A stretch of 44,698 nt of DNA. It comes from HO2-45-28 sp964412115 (GTDB taxonomy: Bacteria > Patescibacteriota > Minisyncoccia > HO2-45-28). The first letter of the stretch is position 1, and every line of letters starts with the position of its first letter. The translations under genes were made by a program, and so were the position numbers. Below are positions 31,234 through 38,730 of the stretch, piece after piece. The notes under the pieces are model-generated. The model saw nothing but the letters and a program-made list of their open reading frames with translations. It ran no database searches and was not told the origin of the DNA. The stretch is taken from contig CAYPMM010000004.1 of assembly GCA_964412115.1 (NCBI GenBank), positions 1 through 44,698 on the forward strand. Reading direction: 5' to 3'.

Positions 31234-31722
31234 TTACGGAGTTACCGTTGCTTTAATCATAAAATCGGCAATCGGACCCGAGTCGTCCTCAATTATAACC
31301 GCTCTTTCAATATAGCCGACTCCGGCCGGGCCGTGCGCCGCGGGGTCAAATTCAACCAGAATTTCGGCTTCTTCGTTTGGCGCCAATGTCTGACCGGCTC
31401 TCGGAACAAACCCATGCCCGGGCATGCCGTAAGGCCCGTAATTCTTTCCGCCTTGAGTTAAAGTGGCTTCGGTGCACATGCAGGAAGTATAAATTTTTTC
31501 CATCTTAAGCGGATCTGCTCCGGAATTGGTAATTTTGAATTTATGACTCACCTTTCCCGCGGCCATTGAAATTGAGCCGAAGTCATATAGTTCTTCGCCA
31601 AGTTTCAGAAATCCGGCCGAGGCCGAAAGTGTCTCGCTCTTTTGCGGCTGTATGTATTTTAGTCCCCACAATCCCCCGACAATCAAAATTGCTGCAGCTA
31701 AAGTTAAAATAATTTTTTGCAT
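31234..31722 (-). CDS. DUF1573 exported protein
   Basis: 162 residues with an N-terminal membrane anchor (about 3-20) and an Ig-like DUF1573 domain: YDFGSISMAAGKVSHKF, NSGADPLKMEKIYTSCMCTE and LVEFDPAAHG. The TSCMCT pair is the conserved CxCT site of the family. DUF1573 proteins occur next to thioredoxin or copper genes in many bacteria. First gene of the second redox cluster, after a terminator at 31745-31768. Confidence 0.88.
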   Translation of the reverse strand: MQKIILTLAAAILIVGGLWGLKYIQPQKSETLSASAGFLKLGEELYDFGSISMAAGKVSHKFKITNSGADPLKMEKIYTSCMCTEATLTQGGKNYGPYGMPGHGFVPRAGQTLAPNEEAEILVEFDPAAHGPAGVGYIERAVIIEDDSGPIADFMIKATVTP

Positions 31723-31744
31723 ATTTTAAGTAAGCTTAATAAAT

Positions 31745-31768
31745 AAAAAATAACCCTTTTCAAGGGTT
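31745..31768 (-). terminator. Terminator of the 126-residue membrane gene
   Basis: 7-bp stem AACCCTT/AAGGGTT, followed on the minus strand by ATTTTTTATTT. T-rich sequence follows on the plus strand too, but no plus gene precedes it. Confidence 0.75.
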
Positions 31769-31818
31769 TTTATTCCGAAATTCAAACTCGCCCTAAAGAC
31801 GAATTTAAAATTCCGGCG

Positions 31819-32199
31819 TCAGACGAGTGTTGGGCTGTTTTCGTGAAGAGAAAGCCAGCGAAGCGCGCGCGTTTCAGAAAAAGGCTTTAAAAAATCTAGA
31901 CGCTGATAAAAATTTGCTTGAGAAAGGGCCGGTAAAAAAGAATCAATCGTAAACCGTGATAACGCGCCGAAAACAGCCGCAAGCAAAACCATGCCGGCAA
32001 CCGCAAACACGGCCAAAGAAAAACTCTTAAACGCGCCCGCATAAAAAGAAACCGCCCCGCTTATGCCGGGAGGGCAGGCCGAACGATTGGCCGCGGACGC
32101 CAGACACCACTCGCCGGAACTGTGCCCCATAGCCAAAAATCCGAAAACCGCTATCGCGATAAACCCGAAAAGTATAAAGTTAGTTAAAAACTTGTTCAC
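31819..32199 (-). CDS. Two-helix membrane protein, GTG start
   Basis: 126 residues. Two membrane segments (about 5-25 and 54-78) flank a Cys-containing loop HSSGEWCLASAANRSACPPG; the tail is soluble (LRWLSLHENSPTLV). Unknown family. The start is set to GTG at 32199 rather than an upstream ATG because TTGACC-17-TATAAT ends exactly 6 bases before it; the longer reading would lie across its own promoter. Confidence 0.7.
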   Translation of the reverse strand: MNKFLTNFILFGFIAIAVFGFLAMGHSSGEWCLASAANRSACPPGISGAVSFYAGAFKSFSLAVFAVAGMVLLAAVFGALSRFTIDSFLPALSQANFYQRLDFLKPFSETRALRWLSLHENSPTLV

Positions 32200-32205
32200 A
32201 GTCAC

Positions 32206-32234
32206 ATTATAGCCCCCAGCTATATTAAGGTCAA
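32206..32234 (-). promoter_or_regulatory. Promoter with leaderless GTG start
   Basis: TTGACC (32229-32234), 17-bp spacer, TATAAT (32206-32211), GTGACT, then GTG. Close to consensus in both boxes and spacing. Confidence 0.85.
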
Positions 32235-32354
32235 CAAACTTCAACTTCGTTCAGGGTAGACAAACAACGCGAAGTACTTGACTTCTGCAATGATTCATAA
32301 CAAACTTTGGGCAGTAGTCTTTTCAACAACCTCCCTTGAAAGGAGAAAACAAAA

Positions 32355-32537
32355 ATGGGAAAAATAACCTACGCCGTAATGAATGTTTCAAAAAGTCTGA
32401 ACGAGCGACGGGTTGGAACGTTTGAGGCAAAAAACGATAAGGAGGCCAAAAATAAATTCAGGAGATGGTGGCCGGAAAGAGGTGGTTATTTGCGATACAA
32501 ACTTTATCGGCTGATTAAATTAGCAGAAAGTAGATAG
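32355..32537 (+). CDS. Small basic protein (60 aa)
   Basis: Unknown soluble protein MGKITYAVMNVSKSLNERRV, then EAKNDKEAKNKFRRWWPERGG and a basic end. An AAGGAG site lies 9-10 bases before the ATG, and a strong terminator follows, so it is likely to be expressed. No domain recognised; Arg- and Trp-rich composition would fit nucleic-acid binding, but that is a guess. Confidence 0.6.
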   Translation: MGKITYAVMNVSKSLNERRVGTFEAKNDKEAKNKFRRWWPERGGYLRYKLYRLIKLAESR

Positions 32538-32547
32538 AGTTCGCGTT

Positions 32548-32580
32548 AAAATCCGCCAATATATTGGCGGATTTTGTAAA
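32548..32580 (+). terminator. Terminator of the small basic gene
   Basis: Perfect 28-bp palindrome, AAAATCCGCCAATA and its complement, ending TTTTG. Confidence 0.8.
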
Positions 32581-32680
32581 NNNNNNNNNNNNNNNNNNNN
32601 NNNNNNNNNNNNNNNNNNNNNNNNNNNNNNNNNNNNNNNNNNNNNNNNNNNNNNNNNNNNNNNNNNNNNNNNNNNNNNNN
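32581..32680. other. Assembly gap (100 N)
   Basis: Exactly 100 N, a common placeholder for a gap of unknown size. The rarA 3' end is lost here. Confidence 1.
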
Positions 32681-33818
32681 TTTTATCAAAATACCTCCTG
32701 CCTTTGAGTTTGTCGGGCATCAAATCCTCGTTGGTATATTTCTCGTACCCCTTGCCGTAGTTTAAATCCTTCATCAGCTTTGTCGGGGCGTTTCGGATTT
32801 TGAGCGGAATCGGGAGATTGCCGTGTTCTTTGGCGTCTTTCACGGCGGACATCAGTCCGTCATAAGCCCTTCGATCTTTTTTGCATTGCGCCAAATACGC
32901 GACTCCGTGCGCCAAGTTAATGGCGCATTCGGGAAGACCTATCGTTTCAACCGCCCGAAAAACCTCGTTTGCCACAACAAGCGCGGTCGGCTGTGCCAAC
33001 CCAATATCTTCTGACGCAAAAACTACCATCCTTCGCGCGATAAATTTAGGGTCTTCTCCCGCATCCACCATACGCGCCAAATAATAAAGCGCGGCATCCG
33101 GCTGACTTGCTCTCATGCTTTTTATAAACGCGCTTATTGTGTTGTAATGCTCCTCGCCTTTTTTGTCATAACGCAAATGTTTTGATTGCAACGCGGACTT
33201 CAAATTTTCCAAATTAACTTTGCCGTACAAATTATCCGTTGCTTCAAGTAAGTTAATGGCTTGACGAGCATCGCCATTCGCCATGGCAATAAGCCAATCT
33301 TTTGATATTTTATCTATTTTAAAACTCGTCCGTGTTAATATTTTTTCCATTTCTTTCGCGCTAAATTCGTTTAGAACAAAAACACGGCAACGCGACAAAA
33401 GCGCCGGAATTACTTCAAAACTGGGATTTTCTGTCGTGGCGCCGATTAAAGTCAGACGCCCCGACTCAACATAAGGCAGTAAAAAATCCTGCTGGGCTTT
33501 GTTGAAACGATGAATCTCGTCCAAAAATAAAATTTTATTTTTTTCGCCCAATTTTCCCTGATTGGTTCCCAAAATTTCTTTTATATCGTCTTTTCCTGCC
33601 GACACCGCCGAAAGTTCGTGAAGTTCGGCGTCCAGATTTTTGGCGTAAATCTTAGCGAGGGTTGTTTTGCCCACCCCAGGAGGTCCCCATAATATAAATG
33701 AGAATAGGTGTTTCTTTTTTACGGCCTCCGAAATGGGCTTGCCCTTACCAACCAAATGCCCCTGCCCCACGAATTCCCGCAGGTTTTTGGGCCTAATTTT
33801 TGACGCCAATGGTTCCAT
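32681..33818 (-). CDS. rarA: Replication-associated recombination protein A (3' end in gap)
   Basis: AAA ATPase of the clamp-loader class (MgsA/RarA) acting at stalled forks. Visible 379 residues include Walker A FILWGPPGVGKTTLA (42-55), Walker B ILFLDEIHRFNKAQQ, TTENPSFE and the C-terminal LKGRRYFDK. In relatives only a few residues follow this, so nearly all of the protein is present. Reading on through the N gap gives no RarA-like tail. Promoter TTGAGG-17-TATAAT, 8 bases before the ATG, without a Shine-Dalgarno site. Confidence 0.95.
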
Positions 33819-33826
33819 GCGAGGTT

Positions 33827-33855
33827 ATTATAAACCACGCAGTCCCCAACCTCAA
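33827..33855 (-). promoter_or_regulatory. Promoter of rarA
   Basis: TTGAGG (33850-33855), 17-bp spacer, TATAAT (33827-33832), 8 bases before ATG. The -35 box overlaps a 13-bp inverted repeat. Confidence 0.75.
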
Positions 33856-33882
33856 CTGGTATGATATACCATACCAGTTGAG
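33851..33882. repeat. Inverted repeat at the rarA promoter
   Basis: CTCAACTGGTATG and its exact complement, separated by ATATAC. It overlaps the rarA -35 box and follows the doc stop by 21 bases. There is no T-tract, so operator is more likely than terminator. Confidence 0.85.
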
Positions 33883-33903
33883 GGCAAACAACAAAAAAAC
33901 AAC

Positions 33904-34299
33904 TCAAGGGCGATGTTTTATTTTTTGCGAGTTGTTTTTAAGCCAAGATTTTATTTGTTTTAAATCGGCTTCCTTAACGGCAACTTTAAGCGCAAAATTT
34001 TCCATTTCTTTATTTGAAACAGTCAACTCATAGCCGTTAATAAATAAAAAACGGGCGCTTGCGGCAACAGACGTTCTTTTGTTTCCGTCAGAAAAAACAT
34101 GATAAACCGCCAGCGCCTCAAAATATGCCGCGGCTTTCTCAAATATTTTTTTATACATTTCTTTACCGCCAAAAGATGTTTTGGGGCGCTGTGTAACGGA
34201 AATCAACAAGCCCAAATCTCGCACCCCGTGAGCCCCGCCTGTTTCATCCAGTATTTTTGCGTGAAAAACCAAAATATCTTGCGCGGAAAGATATTTCAC
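33904..34299 (-). CDS. doc: Death-on-curing (Doc) toxin
   Basis: 131-residue Fic-fold protein of the Doc type with HVFSDGNKRTSVAA (67-80), matching HxFxDGNKR. Doc phosphorylates elongation factor Tu and blocks translation. The N-terminal MKYLSAQDILVFHAKILDETGG is typical. It follows the AbrB-type antitoxin by 3 bases, forming one operon. Confidence 0.92.
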   Translation of the reverse strand: MKYLSAQDILVFHAKILDETGGAHGVRDLGLLISVTQRPKTSFGGKEMYKKIFEKAAAYFEALAVYHVFSDGNKRTSVAASARFLFINGYELTVSNKEMENFALKVAVKEADLKQIKSWLKNNSQKIKHRP

Positions 34300-34302
34300 G
34301 AT

Positions 34303-34536
34303 TTATTTTTTGGCTAACGCTTCCAACGCCGGACGATAGCGTTTAATAAACTTTTGGGTCCAACCCATAAGTTCTTTATCAATTCTTGCGACTTCCGGCT
34401 CTATTAAAACTTTTCGTTTTTGCTCGTCTATTTCCACCCTGACCCTATCGCCAATTTTTAAACCGAGTCCCTTAAGAGATTGTTTCGGAATTGTCACCGC
34501 CGCGGAATCGCCCACTTTTAAAACTTTTTGAATCAT
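34303..34536 (-). CDS. AbrB-type antitoxin of the Doc pair
   Basis: 77 residues. The N-terminal half is an AbrB/MazE swapped-hairpin DNA-binding domain: MIQKVLKVGDSAAVTIPKQ, then LKIGDRVRVEID. The C-terminal helix region (ELMGWTQKFIKRYRPALEAL) would wrap the toxin. Likely autorepressor with Doc as corepressor. The pair differs from the Phd-Doc arrangement of phage P1 because the antitoxin is of AbrB type. Confidence 0.9.
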   Translation of the reverse strand: MIQKVLKVGDSAAVTIPKQSLKGLGLKIGDRVRVEIDEQKRKVLIEPEVARIDKELMGWTQKFIKRYRPALEALAKK

Positions 34537-34564
34537 AAAAATTACAGCTAACGGCTAATAATGC

Positions 34565-34603
34565 ATTATAATCTTATTATAATCTTGTTTTGACCCCAGT
34601 CAA
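34565..34603 (-). promoter_or_regulatory. Toxin-antitoxin promoter with duplicated -10 box
   Basis: TTGACT (34598-34603), 16-bp spacer, TATAAT (34576-34581). The unit AAGATTATAAT is repeated, giving a second TATAAT at 34565-34570, 11 bp downstream. The leader contains a TTAGCcgTTAGC direct repeat. Confidence 0.65.
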
Positions 34604-34651
34604 GCGGGCAAAAAACAAAAATCTCGCCTCATACCTTATGCCCATATTCGC

Positions 34652-34675
34652 CCTTCGACCCCGCTCAGGATAAAC
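34652..34675. repeat. CCTTCGAC-GCTCAGGA element, intergenic
   Basis: CCTTCGACCCCGCTCAGGAT plus AAAC, related to copies in copB and typA. It lies in the region between the DNPH1 terminator and the antitoxin promoter. Confidence 0.75.
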
Positions 34676-34693
34676 ACGAATTAGGGGTATATT

Positions 34694-34722
34694 AAAAAAC
34701 CGCCGCGCGTGAAGCGAGGCGG
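34694..34722 (-). terminator. Terminator of the DNPH1-like gene
   Basis: CCGCC/GGCGG stem extended by CGC/GCG, followed by TTTTTT on the minus strand. Confidence 0.8.
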
Positions 34723-34728
34723 AAATTT

Positions 34729-35157
34729 TTAATCAAGATTTTTAATAAATTCCTTGAAGATTTCTTCAACATCCTCGGGGTTTTGATATTTTTTTAAAAT
34801 AACTTTTTTGCTTCCGCCTATCATCGCCGAAACTTTTCGGCCGTCTAACTCGCGATAAATACACAACACGGGTTTATTCTTAACTTCTGCGTCTCTGATT
34901 TCGTAACCGACCCCCGAACTCGGTACGGTAATTTCGGCGACGAGAACATCACACTCATCAATCCACCCAAGATCGCGATCGTGAATCTCGTGGTCTTGCT
35001 TAACCTCTCCCGAATCCGATAAATTTATGTCGCCCACATGTTCGGTTAAAACCTTACCGAATTTGGAAAGAATCTGGATTATCCGTTCGTATAGTTTAAC
35101 GTCCTGCCTGCCCCCGCGAATAGATGCCGCAAAATAAATTTTTATCTTTTTATTCAT
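34729..35157 (-). CDS. DNPH1/Rcl-like deoxynucleotide N-hydrolase
   Basis: 142 residues of the nucleoside deoxyribosyltransferase superfamily, closest in pattern to DNPH1 (Rcl), which hydrolyses 2'-deoxynucleoside 5'-monophosphates. Motifs are YFAASIRGGRQD (8-19), LTEHVGD, HDRDLGWIDECDVLVAE and the catalytic region PSSGVGYEI with Glu87. The start at 35157 is chosen because GGGAG lies 7 bases upstream. Promoter TTGAAA-16-TATACT is at 35186-35213. Confidence 0.9.
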   Translation of the reverse strand: MNKKIKIYFAASIRGGRQDVKLYERIIQILSKFGKVLTEHVGDINLSDSGEVKQDHEIHDRDLGWIDECDVLVAEITVPSSGVGYEIRDAEVKNKPVLCIYRELDGRKVSAMIGGSKKVILKKYQNPEDVEEIFKEFIKNLD

Positions 35158-35185
35158 ATTCCATCTCCCATTTGAATCCATCATG

Positions 35186-35213
35186 AGTATATCACAAAAT
35201 CTGTTTATTTCAA
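35186..35213 (-). promoter_or_regulatory. Promoter of the DNPH1-like gene
   Basis: TTGAAA (35208-35213), 16-bp spacer, TATACT (35186-35191), inside and after the stop of the DUF167 gene. Confidence 0.6.
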
Positions 35214-35426
35214 CACCTCAAAAATTTTGGAGGGTGAACGCGCGCCTTTTATAAGGCGGATTTGTGATGCAGAAATTTTTAAATGTTCGGCAAGCGCGCG
35301 CCTAACCGCGCGGTTGGCTTCACCTCTCTCGGCTTTTTCTTTTACGCGGACTTCAAAACTATTTTCGGATTTCCGCGAAATCCCCTCTTTTTTCGCGCCG
35401 GCAAAAACTTTTACTTTAATCAGCAT
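35205..35426 (-). CDS. DUF167 (YggU-family) protein
   Basis: 73 residues: KVKVFAGAKKEGISRK, then VRVKEKAERGEANRAV and LKISASQIRLIKGARSPSK, the standard YggU pattern. Function of the family is unknown. A GGAG sequence lies 9 bases before the ATG. Confidence 0.92.
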   Translation of the reverse strand: MLIKVKVFAGAKKEGISRKSENSFEVRVKEKAERGEANRAVRRALAEHLKISASQIRLIKGARSPSKIFEVLK

Positions 35427-35485
35427 ATTTTTTGCTCCATTTTATCTATTCGCCAATTCGAGCGAATTAGAGATGTGTTTTGGAA

Positions 35486-36184
35486 TTAAAAAACAACATA
35501 GGGCGATATTGAGTGCGCCATCACAATGGTTATGGCGTAATAAAGCCAATGCAGAGTGTAGGAATACGCAAATCCGTTGGGTACGCGTAAAATCAGCCAC
35601 GGAAAAATTGCTCCGAAAACGGCGGCGGAAAGAGTAAATCTTATCACATACCCCGCCGGCGCCCCGCCGAAAGCAAGCAGAAAGTGCGCCCCGCCGAATA
35701 AAATCACGCACCACCAAGTTATCGAGCGCATGCCGTAACCTTTCTCGAAAAACGCCAATACCACGGCAGATATAAGCAGCTGCTGTAAAAAAATTTCGGC
35801 GGTTTTAGGCAAAAAATACCAAGAATTGGCGACCATAAGTTCCGGCGGAGCCCACGGCTCGGTCCACACAATTGACGGGAGGTTCGGTATGGCATAGGCC
35901 GCAAAAATCGCCATTCCTAAAAATGAAGCCGCTAAAAATAAAAAAATATTTAAACGGTTTTCAATCGGTTTCCATCCTTCAAAAACATGCCGGAAGGTTA
36001 TCAAAGACACAGCGATCCAAAAAACATAATAGACCGTTATTGCTATCGGATTATTGTTATACCCCGCGCCAAATCCGAAGACGGGCAAAAAAGCATAATA
36101 TCCGATATAAGACAGAAACCAAATGGAAGCGACGCGTAAAAGCGTCCATCCGACGGAAACTTGTTTTTCAAGTGCCTTTTCCAT
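35486..36184 (-). CDS. CPBP-like intramembrane protein
   Basis: 232 residues with about six membrane segments. Glu130 in TAEIFLQQLL, His167 in FGGAHFLLAFGG and His212 in SYTLHWLYYAI have the order of the CPBP/ABI glutamic protease motifs, but the first motif lacks the EExxxR form. It may be a degenerate or inactive member. It follows the DUF2585 gene by 3 bases. Confidence 0.55.
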   Translation of the reverse strand: MEKALEKQVSVGWTLLRVASIWFLSYIGYYAFLPVFGFGAGYNNNPIAITVYYVFWIAVSLITFRHVFEGWKPIENRLNIFLFLAASFLGMAIFAAYAIPNLPSIVWTEPWAPPELMVANSWYFLPKTAEIFLQQLLISAVVLAFFEKGYGMRSITWWCVILFGGAHFLLAFGGAPAGYVIRFTLSAAVFGAIFPWLILRVPNGFAYSYTLHWLYYAITIVMAHSISPYVVF

Positions 36185-36187
36185 AAC

Positions 36188-36748
36188 TCATCCCGACTGC
36201 CAATTTTCAATAAATTCAAAATGATAAATAAAATTTAAAATATTAAGCGTTAAATCATCGCGAATTGAATATAAAACCCAACCTTCAAGCGCCAAAGAAA
36301 TAACGACCACGGCCCAAACAGGCAAAACGAACGCCAGACCAAAGCCCAAAACCATAAACAAAGTATCAAAAATGGAATTTATAATGCTGTCTCCGACATA
36401 ATTTTGGGCTAATGCCTGTTCACGATACGCGTCAACCACCCAGGAAGTGTTTTCAAAAATTTCCCATGCCGATTCAATACCGACGGCAAGCAAAAGGCGA
36501 CGCCGCACAGGCATTCTCGGAAAGAAAAACCAAAGCAAGGCGTAAAAAATAAAGCCGTGAATTATGTGCGAGAAAGAATACCAGTCAGCCAAGTGTTTTG
36601 AATTGCCGGAAGACGAAACAGCGCCTTCCCAAATTTTCACGTATCCGCACTCGCAGATTACGGGCTGGCCCATAAAAAACAAAACCACTCCCTGTAAAAG
36701 CAAGATAGCCGCCGCAGATATTATCCAAAAAATTAGCGCCTTATTCAT
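36188..36748 (-). CDS. DUF2585 (UPF0314) membrane protein
   Basis: 186 residues. The conserved stretches GQPVICECGYVKIWEGAV, SSSGNSKHLADWYSFSHIIH, ESAWEIFENTSWVVDAYR and GDSIINSIFDTL match UPF0314. Function unknown; four or five membrane segments. Its start lies 8 bases inside the end of the permease gene, so translation is probably coupled. Confidence 0.85.
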   Translation of the reverse strand: MNKALIFWIISAAAILLLQGVVLFFMGQPVICECGYVKIWEGAVSSSGNSKHLADWYSFSHIIHGFIFYALLWFFFPRMPVRRRLLLAVGIESAWEIFENTSWVVDAYREQALAQNYVGDSIINSIFDTLFMVLGFGLAFVLPVWAVVVISLALEGWVLYSIRDDLTLNILNFIYHFEFIENWQSG

Positions 36749-37988
36749 ATCTTAATGCCTCAATGGGGTTTTTTTTACTGGCTTCCCGCGCGGGATAAAG
36801 GCCGAAAGTAAGACCCACCATGGCCGAAACGACAAAACCAAGAAACGCGGCGAGAACCGGAAAACTAAACGTCCAATTCAAACCGACAAACCGGCTAAGC
36901 GCCGTGGCCACGGCAAAAGAAAGAGCCGCGCCCAAAATAATTCCGATAACCCCTCCGGTTGTAGTCAAAAAAACGGCTTCCAGTAAAAATTGCGCGAGTA
37001 TGTTTTTTTCGGTAGCGCCCACGGCCTTGCGCAGCCCGATTTCGCGCGTGCGCTCGGTTACCGATACGAGCATTATATTCATAATGCCGATTCCTCCGAC
37101 AAGCAAAGAGATGGCGGCGATTGTCGCTAAAAATAAAGTAAGGATGTTCGTTACGGTACTTACTCGCTCGGCAATATCCGCCTGAGTTTCAATAAAAAAA
37201 TCGTCTTTGGCCGGATCGGTTATGCCATGCAAATTCCGCAGAGTTATTTCTATGTCGCTTACGGTCTGGTCTATTTTATCTTCGGACTCGGCTTCAACCA
37301 CCAGACGATTAAAATGCTTTATGCCGAAAATGTAGGTCTGCGCCGTGGTGTACGGCACAAGAACGGTTTCGTCAAAATTAAAAAAGGAAACCTGTCCTTT
37401 TGACGGTAAAACTCCGATTACCCGGAAATTGCGCCCCTTTATTTTCAGACGCTGACCCACCGCGTCCGAGGCTCCGAAAAGTTCGTCTTTAACCTTTGAG
37501 CCGATAACCGCGACATCGGTCCGGCTTTTTACGTCTTCTTCGGTGAAAAAATTACCTTCTTTTGGAACTAAATCAAAAATATCAGAAGCAAGTTCGGAAA
37601 CGCCGAGCATGGTGAGCCGAAAAGTTTCCCCTTCGTAAACTCCAGAGTCGGCTCCGAAGACTATCGGCATTATGTTTTTAATATATGGCGCGTTGGATTT
37701 GTTTTGAATAGCTTTCATCTCGCGTTCTTTTAAAGAATCGCTGAAAAGAGAATCTATTATTGTCGGGTCGGTCGGTCCCGACGGCTCGCGTCCGGGTAAA
37801 ACGACGATAGTTTTTGAGCCCAAAGCCTGAATTTGCCCCAAAATAAGATCCTGCGCTCCTTGGCCGACCGAGACAACCAAAATAATCGCTGTAATGCCGA
37901 TAACGATTCCGAGAATGGTCAGCGCGGAACGCGATTTATTTGTTTTAAGTCCGGTCAGGGCTGTTTTTGCGGTATGAATAAAACGCAT
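36741..37988 (-). CDS. MacB-type ABC permease
   Basis: 415 residues: TM1 (about 21-42), a large extracytoplasmic MacB core domain (about 45-265), then three C-terminal membrane segments with ISLLVGGIGIMNIMLVSV, ERTREIGLRKAVGA and FGLYPAREASKKNPIEAL. Works with the ATPase and adaptor just upstream (14 and 742 bases) as a mechanotransmission-type exporter or lipoprotein/peptide transporter. Confidence 0.93.
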   Translation of the reverse strand: MRFIHTAKTALTGLKTNKSRSALTILGIVIGITAIILVVSVGQGAQDLILGQIQALGSKTIVVLPGREPSGPTDPTIIDSLFSDSLKEREMKAIQNKSNAPYIKNIMPIVFGADSGVYEGETFRLTMLGVSELASDIFDLVPKEGNFFTEEDVKSRTDVAVIGSKVKDELFGASDAVGQRLKIKGRNFRVIGVLPSKGQVSFFNFDETVLVPYTTAQTYIFGIKHFNRLVVEAESEDKIDQTVSDIEITLRNLHGITDPAKDDFFIETQADIAERVSTVTNILTLFLATIAAISLLVGGIGIMNIMLVSVTERTREIGLRKAVGATEKNILAQFLLEAVFLTTTGGVIGIILGAALSFAVATALSRFVGLNWTFSFPVLAAFLGFVVSAMVGLTFGLYPAREASKKNPIEALRYE

Positions 37989-38002
37989 TTTGGCGGGTTA
38001 GC

Positions 38003-38719
38003 TTATTTTTTAAAGTGATCGGCATGCTTGCGGTGGCCAACCGCGCGGTCGCTTTCAATCATTCCGTCTTTCATGGCAATGATTCTTTGGGCGTGTTCGG
38101 CGGTATAAGTTTCGTGAGTGATGAGTAAAATCGTATGCCCGCGCTCTTCGTTTAGTTTTTGTAAAATTTCCATCACCGCCTGTCCCGATTTAGAATCCAG
38201 ATTTCCGGTCGGCTCGTCGGCAAAAATAACCTGCGGCTCGTTAACCAAAGCGCGCGCGATGGCAACCCGCTGGCGCTCTCCGCCCGACAACTGCGACGGC
38301 TCGTGTTCAATCCTATGAGTAAGCCCGACCGCCTCAACGGCTCCCCTGGCAAGCCCGTCCCATTCGCTTTCTTTTCGTCCGGAATATAACAACGGGAGTT
38401 TTACGTTTTCCAAGACCGACGTTCGTGAAAGCAGGTTGAACGCCTGAAAAACAAAACCCATTTTTTTATTGCGGACTTTGGCAATTTCTTCTTTTGAAAA
38501 TTCTTCAGCCGTCTTTCCGTCAAAATAATATTTTCCGCGAGTCAGGCCGTCTAAAAATCCCAAAATATGCAAAAGGGTGGATTTGCCCGAACCCGACGGC
38601 CCCATTATGGCGACGAATTCTCCGGCCTCCGCCTTGAAAGAAACACCGCCAAGAGCCGGCGTTGCCAACTCGCCGTCTTGATAAACCTTTTCAACTTTTT
38701 CGCACTCAATCAGCGCCAT
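38003..38719 (-). CDS. ABC transporter ATPase, MacB/LolD type
   Basis: 238 residues. Walker A GPSGSGKST (40-48), Q-loop VFQAFNLL, signature LSGGERQRVAIARALV, Walker B VIFADEPTG, and switch His in LLITHE. Energises the MacB-type permease encoded downstream. It lies 11 bases after the adaptor gene. Confidence 0.96.
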   Translation of the reverse strand: MALIECEKVEKVYQDGELATPALGGVSFKAEAGEFVAIMGPSGSGKSTLLHILGFLDGLTRGKYYFDGKTAEEFSKEEIAKVRNKKMGFVFQAFNLLSRTSVLENVKLPLLYSGRKESEWDGLARGAVEAVGLTHRIEHEPSQLSGGERQRVAIARALVNEPQVIFADEPTGNLDSKSGQAVMEILQKLNEERGHTILLITHETYTAEHAQRIIAMKDGMIESDRAVGHRKHADHFKK

Positions 38720-38730
38720 TAAGTAGTCAA

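Noticed and set aside
32200..32244. Upstream ATG for the two-helix membrane protein
   Set aside because: It lies upstream of the TATAAT box of a near-consensus promoter, so it would not be in the transcript.
32520..32580. Apparent rarA continuation beyond the 100-N gap
   Set aside because: The residues do not resemble a RarA C-terminus and the region is explained by a plus-strand gene and terminator.
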